DNA of 64,000 bases from an uncultured Flavobacteriales bacterium (GTDB lineage: Bacteria; Bacteroidota; Bacteroidia; Flavobacteriales_E; Vicingaceae), in contig CALCHN010000060.1 in assembly GCA_937901255.1 (NCBI GenBank), positions 1 through 64,000 on the forward strand, in the 5' to 3' direction. The notes below the pieces were generated by a model that was given only the letters and a program-made list of their open reading frames with translations, was not told the DNA's origin and did not search any database. Shown piece after piece: positions 16,735-25,361 of this stretch (the stretch's first letter is position 1; the number at the start of each line of letters is the position of its first letter). A program made the translations under genes and the position numbers.

Positions 16735-17982
16735 ATGAAAACAAATTACTTTTTATCACTACTGTTAACTTTATCAACATCATTAACATTTGCACAATGG
16801 GCAGTAAACCCTAGTCCTGTAGCAGGATATTATTACGTAGATGACATACATTTTATTGATAATAACATAGGCTTTATGGGAGGGATAACTGCGCTTATAG
16901 GAGGGAACGGGAAAATAAGTAAAACAACGAATGGCGGATCTTCTTGGACAGATGTTTTTAGTGTTGCAGGAAAAACAGTTAATGATTTTTATTTTGTTAA
17001 CTCGAACTTAGGATTTGCAGTTGGAGCAGGTGGGTTAATAGCCAAAACAACTGATGGTGGCAATAATTGGAATTCCCAAATTTTTATTAATCCTAATACG
17101 AGTATACCTGAAGCTTTTATGTCGGTTTATTTTGTTGATCAAAATATTGGATATATTGCCGGAGGTTATTATGAAATGATGGTGTTAAAAACTACAGATG
17201 GTGGTGCTAACTGGACTCCACTTACAATGCCATCATATTTTCAACGATTAAAATCAGTATTTTTTACAGATGCTAATACTGGTTATATTGGTGGTGGTGA
17301 TGATACTGGAGGAGGAACAGGGAAAGTTTATAAAACAGTTGATGGAGGAGCTACTTGGGATTCTTTAGTTACAGGAATTTATAATAATTATTTTAATACT
17401 ATTGTTTTTACAGATGCAAATAATGGAGTAATTGGGTGTGATGTTAATGGCTTACTTATAAAAACATCTGATGCAGGACAAAATTGGACACAAGTTACTA
17501 ATCCCGCAGGAACATCATCTGTTCAAGAATTAAGTTTTGTTAATGCTAATTTAGGATATGCATGTATATTAAATGGTAGAATTATTAAAACTACTGATGG
17601 AGGTAATAATTGGACGCTTGATGCAAATGTTAACCCAAATATGTCTGCTTTATATTCTATCTCTGTTCCCACATCTAGTTATGGTGCTTCAGCTGGATTG
17701 TTTGGTTATTATGCAGAACTAACAGGCTCTACAGGTATTGATATGATGGTTGGTAATGATGATGAGTTATCTATTTATCCTAATCCGACAGCTAATGTTC
17801 TTAATATAAATGTAATGGATGAGATAGAAAAAATAATTATTTATGATATAACAGGTAAAGTACAAAATGTTAATTTAATCAGTGCTGATAAAATTGATGT
17901 ATCTAACTTAACTGAAGGTATATATACTATACAATTTATCTTAAAAGATAAATTATTACACACTCGATTTATTAAGAATTAA
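16735..17982 (+). CDS. YCF48-like repeat protein with T9SS sorting tail
   Basis: A 415-residue exported protein. After the signal peptide (cleaved after TFAQ) come six or so YCF48/BNR-like repeats, each with a version of KTTDGGxNW (residues ~64, 105, 155, 205, 240, 280) and an xxNxGY-type strand, forming a likely beta-propeller. The last ~75 residues, starting IYPNPTANVLNINV and including IIIYDITGKV and LTEGIYTIQFI, are a type A C-terminal domain for T9SS secretion. It is therefore likely to be released or attached at the cell surface. A strong terminator follows. It shares its repeat type with the lipoprotein encoded 3 kb upstream. Confidence 0.9.
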   Translation: MKTNYFLSLLLTLSTSLTFAQWAVNPSPVAGYYYVDDIHFIDNNIGFMGGITALIGGNGKISKTTNGGSSWTDVFSVAGKTVNDFYFVNSNLGFAVGAGGLIAKTTDGGNNWNSQIFINPNTSIPEAFMSVYFVDQNIGYIAGGYYEMMVLKTTDGGANWTPLTMPSYFQRLKSVFFTDANTGYIGGGDDTGGGTGKVYKTVDGGATWDSLVTGIYNNYFNTIVFTDANNGVIGCDVNGLLIKTSDAGQNWTQVTNPAGTSSVQELSFVNANLGYACILNGRIIKTTDGGNNWTLDANVNPNMSALYSISVPTSSYGASAGLFGYYAELTGSTGIDMMVGNDDELSIYPNPTANVLNINVMDEIEKIIIYDITGKVQNVNLISADKIDVSNLTEGIYTIQFILKDKLLHTRFIKN

Positions 17983-18005
17983 ATAGTAATTAAAATCATT
18001 ATTAA

Positions 18006-18036
18006 GAAGGCTGGATAATTCCAGCCTTCTTCATTT
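18006..18036 (+). terminator. Intrinsic terminator after the T9SS-tailed gene
   Basis: GAAGGCTGG and CCAGCCTTC form a perfect 9-bp stem around ATAATT, followed by TTCATTT. Confidence 0.85.
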
Positions 18037-18095
18037 AAGCAATAATGATGTCCTAAATACTAATGTATAAAATCTTTAAGCCTCAAATAAATAAC

Positions 18096-18103
18096 TAACT
18101 TTG
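18096..18103 (+). promoter_or_regulatory. Promoter box upstream of the carboxypeptidase-regulatory-like gene
   Basis: TAACTTTG matches TAnnTTTG and lies 26 bases before the start codon, after a terminator. No clear TTTG element is seen at -33. Confidence 0.55.
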
Positions 18104-18129
18104 TGTGAAAGAACAAATTCTATTTAAGT

Positions 18130-18837
18130 ATGAAAAAACAGATTACCTTATTCGCATTTATCGGATTGTTAGCTCAATTTACAATAGCACAAGACACCAC
18201 AAAAACAGTAAAACCGATACATTTTAAAGGTGTTATTTTCGATTCGGATAGTTTTTCTATTCCGCTAAAAGGCGTAAATGCTACCATTAATAACAAAAAA
18301 GGATTTTCTACTAATCAAGATGGAAATTTCAGTATAGCTGTTTTTCCCAACGACACCATTAATTTTACGTATGTGGGTTATCATCCGCTTAAAATTTATA
18401 TTCCAGATACTTTGAAAGGAGGAAATTTAACAGCAAAGTTTTTTATGGTGAGTGATACCATCAATTTGGCTGAACATTATGTTTTTTCAGATGATGGTTA
18501 TGATAATTTTAAAAAATCTTTTTTAGATATGGAAGTGCAGCCGAACAGAGATTTGACCAATGCTAAAAACAATATTTATTTGTCTTTGTATGAAGCTAAA
18601 ACCACTCAAGGCAACTGGACAGCTGAGGATAATGCCAAAAATGCCATCAAACAAGAAGAATATAAAGTAATCTATAAAGGGTCTATTCCTCAATTCCAAA
18701 TTGTAGATGTGGTGTTAATATCTACCAGTATTCTGGAGCATGTAGCCACAGGAAAAATGAAAGAAAGAGATTTTTATATAGAGTTAGTTAATCTTCAAAA
18801 CCAAAGTAACTTGATTTATTCTAAATCTGTGGAGTAG
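18130..18837 (+). CDS. Carboxypeptidase-regulatory-like domain protein
   Basis: A 235-residue exported protein. The signal peptide ends at TIAQ; residues ~33-115 form a CarboxypepD_reg-like domain (PF13715) with FKGVIFDSDS, LKGVNATINNKKGFSTNQDG and FTYVGYHPLKIYI, the pattern found at the start of TonB-dependent receptors and in stand-alone cell-surface proteins. The rest has no known domain. There is no barrel, so it is probably a periplasmic or surface accessory protein. It has its own promoter box. Confidence 0.83.
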   Translation: MKKQITLFAFIGLLAQFTIAQDTTKTVKPIHFKGVIFDSDSFSIPLKGVNATINNKKGFSTNQDGNFSIAVFPNDTINFTYVGYHPLKIYIPDTLKGGNLTAKFFMVSDTINLAEHYVFSDDGYDNFKKSFLDMEVQPNRDLTNAKNNIYLSLYEAKTTQGNWTAEDNAKNAIKQEEYKVIYKGSIPQFQIVDVVLISTSILEHVATGKMKERDFYIELVNLQNQSNLIYSKSVE

Positions 18838-18914
18838 TGCGGCTTTCGGAAAGGTTTATACTGATGAAAGAGAATGATAAAATTGGGGTTGGACAATAAA
18901 AAATATAACTATCC

Positions 18915-19345
18915 ATGGCTAAAAATAAAGTTCTTAAAGTAAAGAGTGTTGAAATAAAAGCATTGTCAATTAATGATTTAGATTATATAAGCATAACCGA
19001 CATTGCCAAGCAAAAAAACCCTTTAGAACCAAAAGATGTAGTAAAAAACTGGATGCGTTTAAAGAATACGATTGAATATTTAGGGTTATGGGAGAAATTA
19101 AACAATCCTACATTTAAAGGGGTCGAATTCGACCCCCTTTTTAATGAGGCGGGAAGTAATGCTTTTACATTGAGTCCAACTCGTTGGGTAGAGCTTACAG
19201 GTGCTATTGGAATTATTACAAAAAATCATTGTAGCACTTTCAGCAACGGATAGGTTGATGAAGGAGATTGATAAAATTGAATTTGTATAGAGATGCCAAC
19301 GTTTCTCAGCCACACACATTTGTAAGTCGATCTAGCCTCCTCATA
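18915..19345 (+). pseudogene. Broken KilA-N domain gene
   Basis: The intact part (112 residues) begins a KilA-N type DNA-binding domain: YISITDIAKQKNP, VVKNWMRLKNTIEYLGLWE and AFTLSPTRWVELTGAIGI are family segments. It stops where relatives continue with the YGGTYAHKDIAFEFASW region. Downstream, other frames still encode LSATDRLMKEIDKIE and then LYRDANVSQPHTF after a one-base shift, followed by a terminator. A deletion and at least one frameshift have therefore destroyed the gene. Such proteins are common in phages and mobile islands, but no other phage gene is near. Confidence 0.7.
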
Positions 19346-19370
19346 GCGTAGTATTTGCTACGCTTTTTTA
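19345..19370 (+). terminator. Intrinsic terminator after the KilA-N remnant
   Basis: AGCGTAG and CTACGCT pair around TATTTG and are followed by six T. A very similar hairpin lies about 140 bases further on. Confidence 0.75.
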
Positions 19371-19389
19371 TACTTTTAGCTTTCTATTA

Positions 19390-19475
19390 CAAAGTAAAAA
19401 CATCTTTGATGTTATTGTGTTCATTTATTGTCGAGCTAATAAAGAAATTTGTGTCATTTGTGATAATTTGTGTGT
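19390..19475. repeat. Dispersed AT-rich repeat with AACATC hairpin, copy 1
   Basis: The hairpin AACATC-TTT-GATGTT is followed about 50 bases on by TTTGTGTCATTTGTGATAAT. The same combination occurs at 54488-54567, where the hairpin loop is AAA instead of TTT, as if that part had been inverted. Confidence 0.6.
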
Positions 19476-19487
19476 AAAAGTTGTTCT

Positions 19488-19514
19488 AAGCGTAGCATTT
19501 GCTACGCTTTTTTT
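19488..19514 (+). terminator. Second intrinsic terminator between KilA-N remnant and rsmG
   Basis: AAGCGTAGC and GCTACGCTT form a 9-bp stem with loop ATTT, followed by five T. Nearly the same hairpin as the one at 19345, which suggests duplication of a short segment. It points away from the KilA-N remnant and may also limit read-through against rsmG. Confidence 0.75.
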
Positions 19515-19525
19515 AAGAAAAACGG

Positions 19526-20149
19526 TTACTTCACTCTAGTATAAGCCACAACTTTGGTTTCAAAAAAATCTTCTTTAAAAAAGTCGGAGATAGGAAAGAC
19601 TTCTACTTTTTTGTTGCTTTCGGCAATTTCTTCAGCTAAATCGCCACCTTTTAAAAACAAAATGCCATTTTTAAGCTCGTGTTCGCCATTAGGCAAGAGC
19701 TTGCCTTTTACCCAAGGTAAAAATTTTGCAATTCGTGTTACTGCTCGGGTAACTATAAAATCAAACTGTCCGTTAACATCTTCCGCTCGTTGGTGGTAAG
19801 CTTTTATGTTGGTTAAGCCTAATCTGTCTGCAATTTCGTTTACCACTTTAATTTTTTTACCAATAGAGTCAACTAACACAAATTGGCAGTTTGGGTACAA
19901 AATAGCCAATGGAATTCCCGGAAAACCACCGCCTGTACCTACATCTAACACTTTTGTGCCGTCTTTAAAATTGACCACTTTGGCTATAGCTAAGGAGTGC
20001 AATACGTGTTTTAGGTAAAGCTCGTCAATATCTTTTCTGGAAATCACATTAATCTGAGCATTCCAATCTTTGTAAAGTGGAGCCAATAGAGCAAATTGTG
20101 CTAATTGTTCCTCACTTAAATCGGTAAAATATGTTGTTATCAGTTTCAT
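19526..20149 (-). CDS. rsmG: 16S rRNA (guanine527-N7)-methyltransferase RsmG
   Basis: RsmG (GidB) uses S-adenosylmethionine to methylate N7 of G527 in 16S rRNA; its loss gives low-level streptomycin resistance in other bacteria. With the ATG chosen here it has 207 residues, the family norm; the open frame extends 20 codons further up but those are encoded by repeat sequence. Family motifs include LSEEQLAQFALLAPLYKDWN, NVISRKDIDELYLKHVLHSL, the SAM-binding VLDVGTGGGFPGIPLAI and VTRAVTRIAKFLPW. No gidA/mnmG is adjacent. The gap to engB is filled by an AGTACTCCTAA-type repeat. Confidence 0.95.
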   Translation of the reverse strand: MKLITTYFTDLSEEQLAQFALLAPLYKDWNAQINVISRKDIDELYLKHVLHSLAIAKVVNFKDGTKVLDVGTGGGFPGIPLAILYPNCQFVLVDSIGKKIKVVNEIADRLGLTNIKAYHQRAEDVNGQFDFIVTRAVTRIAKFLPWVKGKLLPNGEHELKNGILFLKGGDLAEEIAESNKKVEVFPISDFFKEDFFETKVVAYTRVK

Positions 20150-20215
20150 TTGTTGTTTAAAGTTAAACGTTTGATGTTCGAGGTTTGATGTTTTTAATTC
20201 ACACATCAAATCATT

Positions 20216-20306
20216 TCTAAGTACTCCTAAATACTCCTAACTCTAAGTACTCTTAAATACTCCTAACTCTAAGTACTCCAGGCACTCTTAAGTATTCCTA
20301 AGTACT
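20216..20306. repeat. Degenerate tandem repeat between rsmG and engB
   Basis: CTAAGTACTCCTAAATACTC and variants are repeated about five times. Related fragments (AGTACTTAGGAATACTT and AGTACTTAAAGTACTC) occur near 2333 and 11644. It occupies the whole leader of the minus-strand rsmG gene. Confidence 0.75.
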
Positions 20307-20308
20307 TT

Positions 20309-20908
20309 TTAGTTCCAAGTAGTATTAATCTCTTCAATATAATTTAAAATCTTTTCGCCACCTAATTTGCTTTCCGAAGAAGATGTAAACGAAGGAGGCA
20401 TGCTTGCCCAGTATTTTAGCATTTCTTTTTTATAATGCAATAAATTTTTATTCAACACCGAGCTGCTTATTTTGTCAATTTTTGTAAAAACGATGGCAAA
20501 AGGAACTTGTTTTTCGCCAAGCCATTCCATAAAATCTAGGTCGATTTTTTGTGGGGGAAGTCGAGAGTCTATTAGTACAAAAAGGTTTAATAAATTCTCT
20601 CTGGTTAAGATATATTCAGAAATAAAACCTTGCCATTTTAGCCTGTTTTTTTGTGATGTTTTAGCATAACCATATCCTGGTAAATCAACCAAATACCAAT
20701 TATCATTAATTAAAAAATGATTGATAAGTTGTGTTTTTCCTGGAGTTTGAGAGATTTTAGACAGTTTTTTATTGTTGGTAAGATAATTTATTAAGGAAGA
20801 TTTTCCCACATTAGACCTTCCTATAAAAGCGTATTCAGGCATGTTGGGTGCCGGACATAAGTCTAGTTTGGTATTGCTAATTACAAATTCTGCTGATTTA
20901 ATTTTCAT
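20309..20908 (-). CDS. engB: Ribosome biogenesis GTPase EngB (YsxC/YihA)
   Basis: A 199-residue GTPase needed for assembly of the large ribosomal subunit in other bacteria. All G motifs are visible: G1 GRSNVGKSS near residue 29, G2 TPGKTQ, G3 DLPGYG near residue 74 and G4 FTKID near residue 140. Length and the N-terminal EFVISNTKLDLCP region fit the family. It reads away from mraZ, so its promoter must lie in the long gap that also holds the mraZ control region. Confidence 0.95.
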   Translation of the reverse strand: MKIKSAEFVISNTKLDLCPAPNMPEYAFIGRSNVGKSSLINYLTNNKKLSKISQTPGKTQLINHFLINDNWYLVDLPGYGYAKTSQKNRLKWQGFISEYILTRENLLNLFVLIDSRLPPQKIDLDFMEWLGEKQVPFAIVFTKIDKISSSVLNKNLLHYKKEMLKYWASMPPSFTSSSESKLGGEKILNYIEEINTTWN

Positions 20909-20936
20909 CTGTTTGTATTTTGTATTTTCTTAGTTT

Positions 20937-21071
20937 TAACCACATAGTCATATAGTGTTGTTGACTGATAAGAAATATATAGTTTCGTATAGATTATCTC
21001 GTCTTTGGCGAGATGCGACTATGAATTTCTATCAAGAGTTTTCTATGAAAAACTATGCACCTATGTGGTTA
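20937..21071. repeat. Inverted repeat pair AACCACATAG in the engB-mraZ gap
   Basis: AACCACATAG followed by ATAGT (20938-20957) faces ACTATGCACCTATGTGGTT (21053-21070), enclosing about 95 bases. A third related half, ACTATGTTTCTATGTGGTTT, lies at about 54573-54592. The arms look like ends of a small non-coding element. Besides this and the mraZ boxes, the 530-base gap holds only AT-rich sequence and a 67-codon ORF that I consider spurious. Confidence 0.5.
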
Positions 21072-21354
21072 TATTTATTGTTCTTTATCTGTCACATGTA
21101 ACTCTTTTTGTGATCATTCTTTTGTGTGAGAAACTTTTGCTCATGATTGTTTTATCACATTTTATAAACTTTTGTTCGTGGCTATTTCATGGGACAAATT
21201 TAGCTTAATTCAAACAAACTTAATTAGTCTTCTGGAATAGAATTCAAAATGGCATTTCTCCCACTTTTTATCAACATTAAAATATATTGAAAATCAAATG
21301 TTTGTATGTTTTTGTTGTGCCAAAAACGGGCTTAAAACGCCAAAAGTTATCAAC

Positions 21355-21391
21355 AAAGTGGTAGAAAGTGGTAGAAAGTGGTAAAAAAGTG
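21355..21391 (+). promoter_or_regulatory. Four AAAGTG boxes: probable MraZ operator
   Basis: AAAGTG occurs at 21355, 21365, 21375 and 21386, that is with spacings of 10, 10 and 11 bases, as AAAGTGGTAG units. MraZ proteins bind direct repeats with a GTGG/GTGK core spaced about one helical turn upstream of their own operon in other bacteria. The boxes lie 49-85 bases before the mraZ start and just before TATATTTA, a one-mismatch -7 box. Autoregulation of the dcw cluster is inferred. Confidence 0.75.
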
Positions 21392-21439
21392 TCTATATTT
21401 ACATTTTAAAAATTAAAAGCTTGAAGCAAAGTCTATTGT

Positions 21440-21916
21440 ATGGCAAATTTCATTGGAGAATTTGAGTGTAAGCTAGATACGAAAGGAAGATTAATGCTTC
21501 CTTCGGGTCTGAGAAAGCAGCTGGATCCAGCAGCTCAGGAGAAATTTGTCCTAAATCGAGGTTTTGAAAAATGTTTGGTATTGTATCCAAAAAATGAGTG
21601 GGAAGGAATTAGTGCTGAGGTAAACAAGCTAAATCAATATGTTAAAAAGAATCGAGATTTTATTCGGTATTTCTATAGAGGTGCATCAGAATTAACAGTT
21701 GATGCAACCGGAAGAATTTTGTTTCCCAAACAAATGTTGGGTTATGCGGGGGTGGTAAAGGAAGTGGTGTTGTTTGCCTATTCTAACAGAATAGAGGTTT
21801 GGGATGCGACAACTTATAATAATTTGTTAACTGATGAACCGGATGATTTCTCCAGCTTGGCTGAAGAAGTGATGGGAGGTTCTAAAAACAACGGGCAGCA
21901 TGACGAATTATCATGA
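21440..21916 (+). CDS. mraZ: Transcriptional regulator MraZ
   Basis: A 158-residue protein with two AbrB-like SpoVT domains: IGEFECKLDTKGRLMLPSGL at the N-terminus and LTVDATGRILFPKQML near residue 90. MraZ binds DNA as a ring-shaped oligomer and controls the division and cell-wall cluster it heads. Its end overlaps the start of rsmH by 17 bases. The four AAAGTG boxes upstream are its likely site. Confidence 0.95.
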   Translation: MANFIGEFECKLDTKGRLMLPSGLRKQLDPAAQEKFVLNRGFEKCLVLYPKNEWEGISAEVNKLNQYVKKNRDFIRYFYRGASELTVDATGRILFPKQMLGYAGVVKEVVLFAYSNRIEVWDATTYNNLLTDEPDDFSSLAEEVMGGSKNNGQHDELS

Positions 21917-22808
21917 TCCTGTATTGCTTAAAGCGTCAGTTGATGGTTTGAACTTGAAAGGTGATGATGTGGTGGTGGATGTTACGTTTGGTGGAGGTGG
22001 TCACTCAAGGGAGATTATTAAAAGGTTAGGTGATAAAGGTAAATTATATGGTTTTGATCAGGATGAAGATGCGGTAAAGAATAGTTTGGAGGATGAACGC
22101 TTTGTTTTGGTGAGACACAATTTTCGTTATTTGAAAAATTACTTAAAAATGTACAACGCCATTCCTGTTGATGCGGTGTTGGCTGATTTGGGGGTTTCTT
22201 CACATCAGTTTGATGAAGGCGAAAGAGGTTTTTCGATTCGTTTTGATGGTCCGTTGGACATGCGGATGAATGTGAATGCCAAGCTAACGGCAAAGCAAGT
22301 GGTGAATGAGTATGATGAGGAAAACTTGTTGAGAATTTTCAGGGCGTACGGAGAGATTAAAAATGCTTGGAAGTTGGTTCAGGAATTAATGAAAGCAAGA
22401 ACATTGGCAGAAATAAACACAACACAAGAGTTGTGCGAAGTGGCTCAAGCATGTGTACCAGGAAAAATGAGAAACAAATATTTAGCTCAGGTTTTTCAGG
22501 CATTAAGAATAGAGGTGAATGATGAGATGGGGGCTTTAAGATCGTTGTTGGAGCAATGTTATGAAGTGATAAAACCAGGAGGAAGATTGGTGGTAATAAC
22601 TTATCACTCATTAGAAGACAGGATGGTGAAGAACTTTATAAAGAATGGAAAAATTGATGGGGAGTTGGAGAAAGATTTTTATGGAAACCCATTGTTGAAG
22701 TTTAAGGCAGTAAATAGAAAGCCAATTGTGGCAACAGCAGAAGAATTGCAACAGAATAACAGAGCAAGAAGTGCCAAGTTAAGAATAGCGGAGAAGATTG
22801 GAAATTAG
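21900..22808 (+). CDS. rsmH: 16S rRNA (cytosine1402-N4)-methyltransferase RsmH
   Basis: A 302-residue SAM-dependent methyltransferase (MraW) that modifies C1402 in the 16S rRNA decoding centre. Motifs seen: YHDPVLLKASVDGL, VVDVTFGGGGHSREI (SAM pocket), VLADLGVSSHQFDEGERGFS and the C-terminal VVITYHSLEDRMVKNF. The start inside mraZ is supported because the conserved YHDPVLL begins four codons later. It is the second gene of the dcw cluster as usual. Confidence 0.96.
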   Translation: MTNYHDPVLLKASVDGLNLKGDDVVVDVTFGGGGHSREIIKRLGDKGKLYGFDQDEDAVKNSLEDERFVLVRHNFRYLKNYLKMYNAIPVDAVLADLGVSSHQFDEGERGFSIRFDGPLDMRMNVNAKLTAKQVVNEYDEENLLRIFRAYGEIKNAWKLVQELMKARTLAEINTTQELCEVAQACVPGKMRNKYLAQVFQALRIEVNDEMGALRSLLEQCYEVIKPGGRLVVITYHSLEDRMVKNFIKNGKIDGELEKDFYGNPLLKFKAVNRKPIVATAEELQQNNRARSAKLRIAEKIGN

Positions 22809-22848
22809 AAATTAGAGATTAGAAATTATAACAATTAACCAAATAAAA

Positions 22849-23241
22849 ATGAACAAGTTTAAACAAAAAGAAAGCACTGAAAAGCAGGAGAAGGAGAAAA
22901 AGCCTTCTAGTCCTAACTTTTTTGTGTCGCTTATTTCGGGCAATTTCTTGGCAAAAGAAAATGTGGTGAGTTCGCTTCCTTTTGTTTTTTACTTGACGTT
23001 GTTGGGAATTCTGTACATCGCCAATGGGTATAATGCTGAAAAATTGGTGAGAGAATTAGATCAAGTAAATGATGACTTAAAAGAATTACGCTCGGAATAT
23101 ATTACTATAAAATCAGATTTGAATTACGAAAGTAAGCAGTCTCAGGTAGCTGAGAAAACTGAAGCGTTTGGCGTGATGGAATCTATTGTTCCGCCAACAA
23201 AAATTAAGTTGTCCAAAAAAGAAATCGAAAACATTAAATGA
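22849..23241 (+). CDS. ftsL: FtsL-like division protein
   Basis: A 130-residue protein with a charged N-terminus (KQKESTEKQEKEKK), one membrane helix (about residues 45-62) and a coiled-coil segment (LVRELDQVNDDLKELRSEY). Position between rsmH and ftsI, length and topology fit FtsL of Bacteroidota, which links the FtsQ-FtsB side of the divisome to FtsW-FtsI. Sequence similarity between FtsL families is low, so the name rests on topology and position. It overlaps ftsI by four bases (ATGA). Confidence 0.8.
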   Translation: MNKFKQKESTEKQEKEKKPSSPNFFVSLISGNFLAKENVVSSLPFVFYLTLLGILYIANGYNAEKLVRELDQVNDDLKELRSEYITIKSDLNYESKQSQVAEKTEAFGVMESIVPPTKIKLSKKEIENIK

Positions 23242-25358
23242 ATACAGACAGAAAGGCCATATTATCTCGTGTTTATATCGTTTATTTCTTCGTCTGTTTG
23301 TTTGCCCTCGTAATTGTAGGTCAGACAGTTAATATTCAAGTTGTTGAAGGTGCTCATTGGAAAGAAAAAGCAGAAAACCTTACTATAGAATATAATAATA
23401 TTGAAGCTGTAAGAGGTAATATTTATGCTGCCGATGGAAGTCTGTTAGCGACTTCAGTTCCTAAGTATGAAGTTCGTTTCGATGCGAATACACCATCCAT
23501 CACAGATGATTTCTTTTATCAAAATGTAGATTCATTAGCTATTGAACTTACTAAGTTATTTCCTGATAAATCTAAAAAACAGTATGTAGCAGAACTTGTT
23601 GCTGCCAGAAAAAAAGGAGCAAGGTATCATTTAATAAGAAGAAATGTAAAGTTTACCGAGCTTAAAAGAATGGAGGAATTTCCTATTTTCCGTAAGGGGA
23701 AATATAAAGGAGGCTTTATTTATACGCAGCAAAACAAAAGAGTTAAGCCATTTAATATTTTGGCGGCAAGAACCATTGGGTATGATAGAGAAGGAATTCA
23801 GCCAGTAGGTATAGAAGGAGCTTACAGCAAAGAGTTGAGAGGAATAAATGGAAAGAGATTAGAGCAAAAAATTGCTGGTGGCGTGTGGATGCCTATTAGC
23901 GATGAAAATGAAATTGAACCTGTTGATGGAAGTGATGTGTATTCTACTATTGATGTGAATATTCAGGATGTTGCCGAAAATGCGTTGATGAAACAACTAA
24001 AACTTCACCATGCGGGTTACGGTTGTGTGGCGGTAATGGAAGTAGCTACAGGTGAGATTAAAGCCATAGCTAACTTACAAAGAACTAAAGACAGTACTTA
24101 TTACGAGTCGTACAATTTTGTTGTTGGAGCAGCAACAGAGCCGGGTTCAACATTTAAGTTAGCATCATTAATGGCTGCTTTTGAAGATGGTTTTCTTGAG
24201 CTTGACGATATGGTGGATACCGAAGATGGAACTACCAAATTTTATGATGCGGTAATGAGAGATTCTCACAGAGGCGGTTATGGTAAAATTTCTATTAAAG
24301 ATGCTTTTATAAAATCATCTAATGTGGCTATTTCCAAAGAAATAAACAGAGTTTATGCTAAAGATCCTCAAAAGTTTATTGATAGGTTAAATAAAATGTA
24401 TGTGAATAAAAAGCTGGGCATTGAAATTTCTGGAGAAGGAACGCCATACATTAAAAATACATCTGATAAAAGTTGGTCGGGAATTACCCTGCCTTGGATG
24501 TCTATTGGTTATGAGGTTGAATTAACGCCTTTAAACATTTTAACTTTTTACAATGCAGTAGCAAATAATGGTAAAATGGTAAAACCAAAGTTTGTAAAAG
24601 AAATCAGACATAGAGGAAATTTAGTTAGAAAGATAGAAACGGAAGTGCTGAATCCTTCTATCTGTTCTGAGAAAACCATTAAAATGGTTAAAGAAATGTT
24701 AGAGGGAGTGGTAGAGGAAGGTACAGCAACCAATTTAAAAAATGATGTATATAAAATTGCCGGAAAAACAGGTACAGCACAAATTGCCAACAAAAAATTA
24801 GGATATAAATATAAGAAAGATATTAAGGTTAGTCATCAAGCATCATTTGTAGGCTATTTTCCTGCTGACAATCCTAAATATACATGTATAGTGGTGGTTA
24901 ATGCTCCATCAAAAGGAGTGTATTATGGAAATTTAGTTGCCGGACCAATATTTAAAGAAGTTGCCGATAAAGTTTATGCTACTAGTATAGGAATTCACAA
25001 AGAAATTCATAAAAAAGAAAATCAGGCAAAGTCTAGAATTCCTTATGCCAAAGATGGTTATTACCCCGATTTGAAAAAAGTTTATGAAGAATTTGGATTG
25101 AAAACCAAACAAGAAAATGAAGTTACAGAATGGGCAAGAGTAAATACTGATGTAACTGCGGCTCATATAACTGCTAGAAAAGTATCTCCAATTTATGTTG
25201 CAGATGTAACTGGTATGAGCATAAAAGATGCATTATACATTTTAGAAAATCAAGGATTAAGCGTGTTTTTTAAAGGAAAAGGCGTGGTAAAAAAGCAATC
25301 TATAGCACCTGGAGAAAAACTAGTGAACGGAAACAGAATATTTTTAGAATTAGAATAA
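23238..25358 (+). CDS. ftsI: Septal peptidoglycan transpeptidase FtsI (PBP3-like) with PASTA domain
   Basis: A 706-residue class B penicillin-binding protein. One N-terminal membrane helix is followed by a dimerisation domain (VRGNIYAADGSLLATSV) and the transpeptidase domain with the active-site motif STFK at residues 304-307, SSN at 360-362 and KTGT at 510-513. A single PASTA domain closes the protein (VADVTGMSIKDALYILENQG to the end), as is usual in this phylum. It cross-links septal peptidoglycan with FtsW. Overlap with ftsL and a three-base gap to murE show tight coupling. Confidence 0.95.
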   Translation: MNTDRKAILSRVYIVYFFVCLFALVIVGQTVNIQVVEGAHWKEKAENLTIEYNNIEAVRGNIYAADGSLLATSVPKYEVRFDANTPSITDDFFYQNVDSLAIELTKLFPDKSKKQYVAELVAARKKGARYHLIRRNVKFTELKRMEEFPIFRKGKYKGGFIYTQQNKRVKPFNILAARTIGYDREGIQPVGIEGAYSKELRGINGKRLEQKIAGGVWMPISDENEIEPVDGSDVYSTIDVNIQDVAENALMKQLKLHHAGYGCVAVMEVATGEIKAIANLQRTKDSTYYESYNFVVGAATEPGSTFKLASLMAAFEDGFLELDDMVDTEDGTTKFYDAVMRDSHRGGYGKISIKDAFIKSSNVAISKEINRVYAKDPQKFIDRLNKMYVNKKLGIEISGEGTPYIKNTSDKSWSGITLPWMSIGYEVELTPLNILTFYNAVANNGKMVKPKFVKEIRHRGNLVRKIETEVLNPSICSEKTIKMVKEMLEGVVEEGTATNLKNDVYKIAGKTGTAQIANKKLGYKYKKDIKVSHQASFVGYFPADNPKYTCIVVVNAPSKGVYYGNLVAGPIFKEVADKVYATSIGIHKEIHKKENQAKSRIPYAKDGYYPDLKKVYEEFGLKTKQENEVTEWARVNTDVTAAHITARKVSPIYVADVTGMSIKDALYILENQGLSVFFKGKGVVKKQSIAPGEKLVNGNRIFLELE

Positions 25359-25361
25359 GTA

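Noticed and set aside
19116..19140. Near-perfect palindrome AAAGGGGTCGAATTCGACC in the KilA-N relic
   Set aside because: It encodes the family segment FKGVEFDPLF, so the symmetry is likely a by-product of coding.
18915..19345. Prophage
   Set aside because: A single broken KilA-N gene without integrase, capsid, terminase or lysis genes does not support a prophage.
21005..21208. 67-codon ORF between engB and mraZ
   Set aside because: No recognisable protein features, unusual hydrophobic composition from AT-rich intergenic sequence, and it overlaps an inverted-repeat arm.
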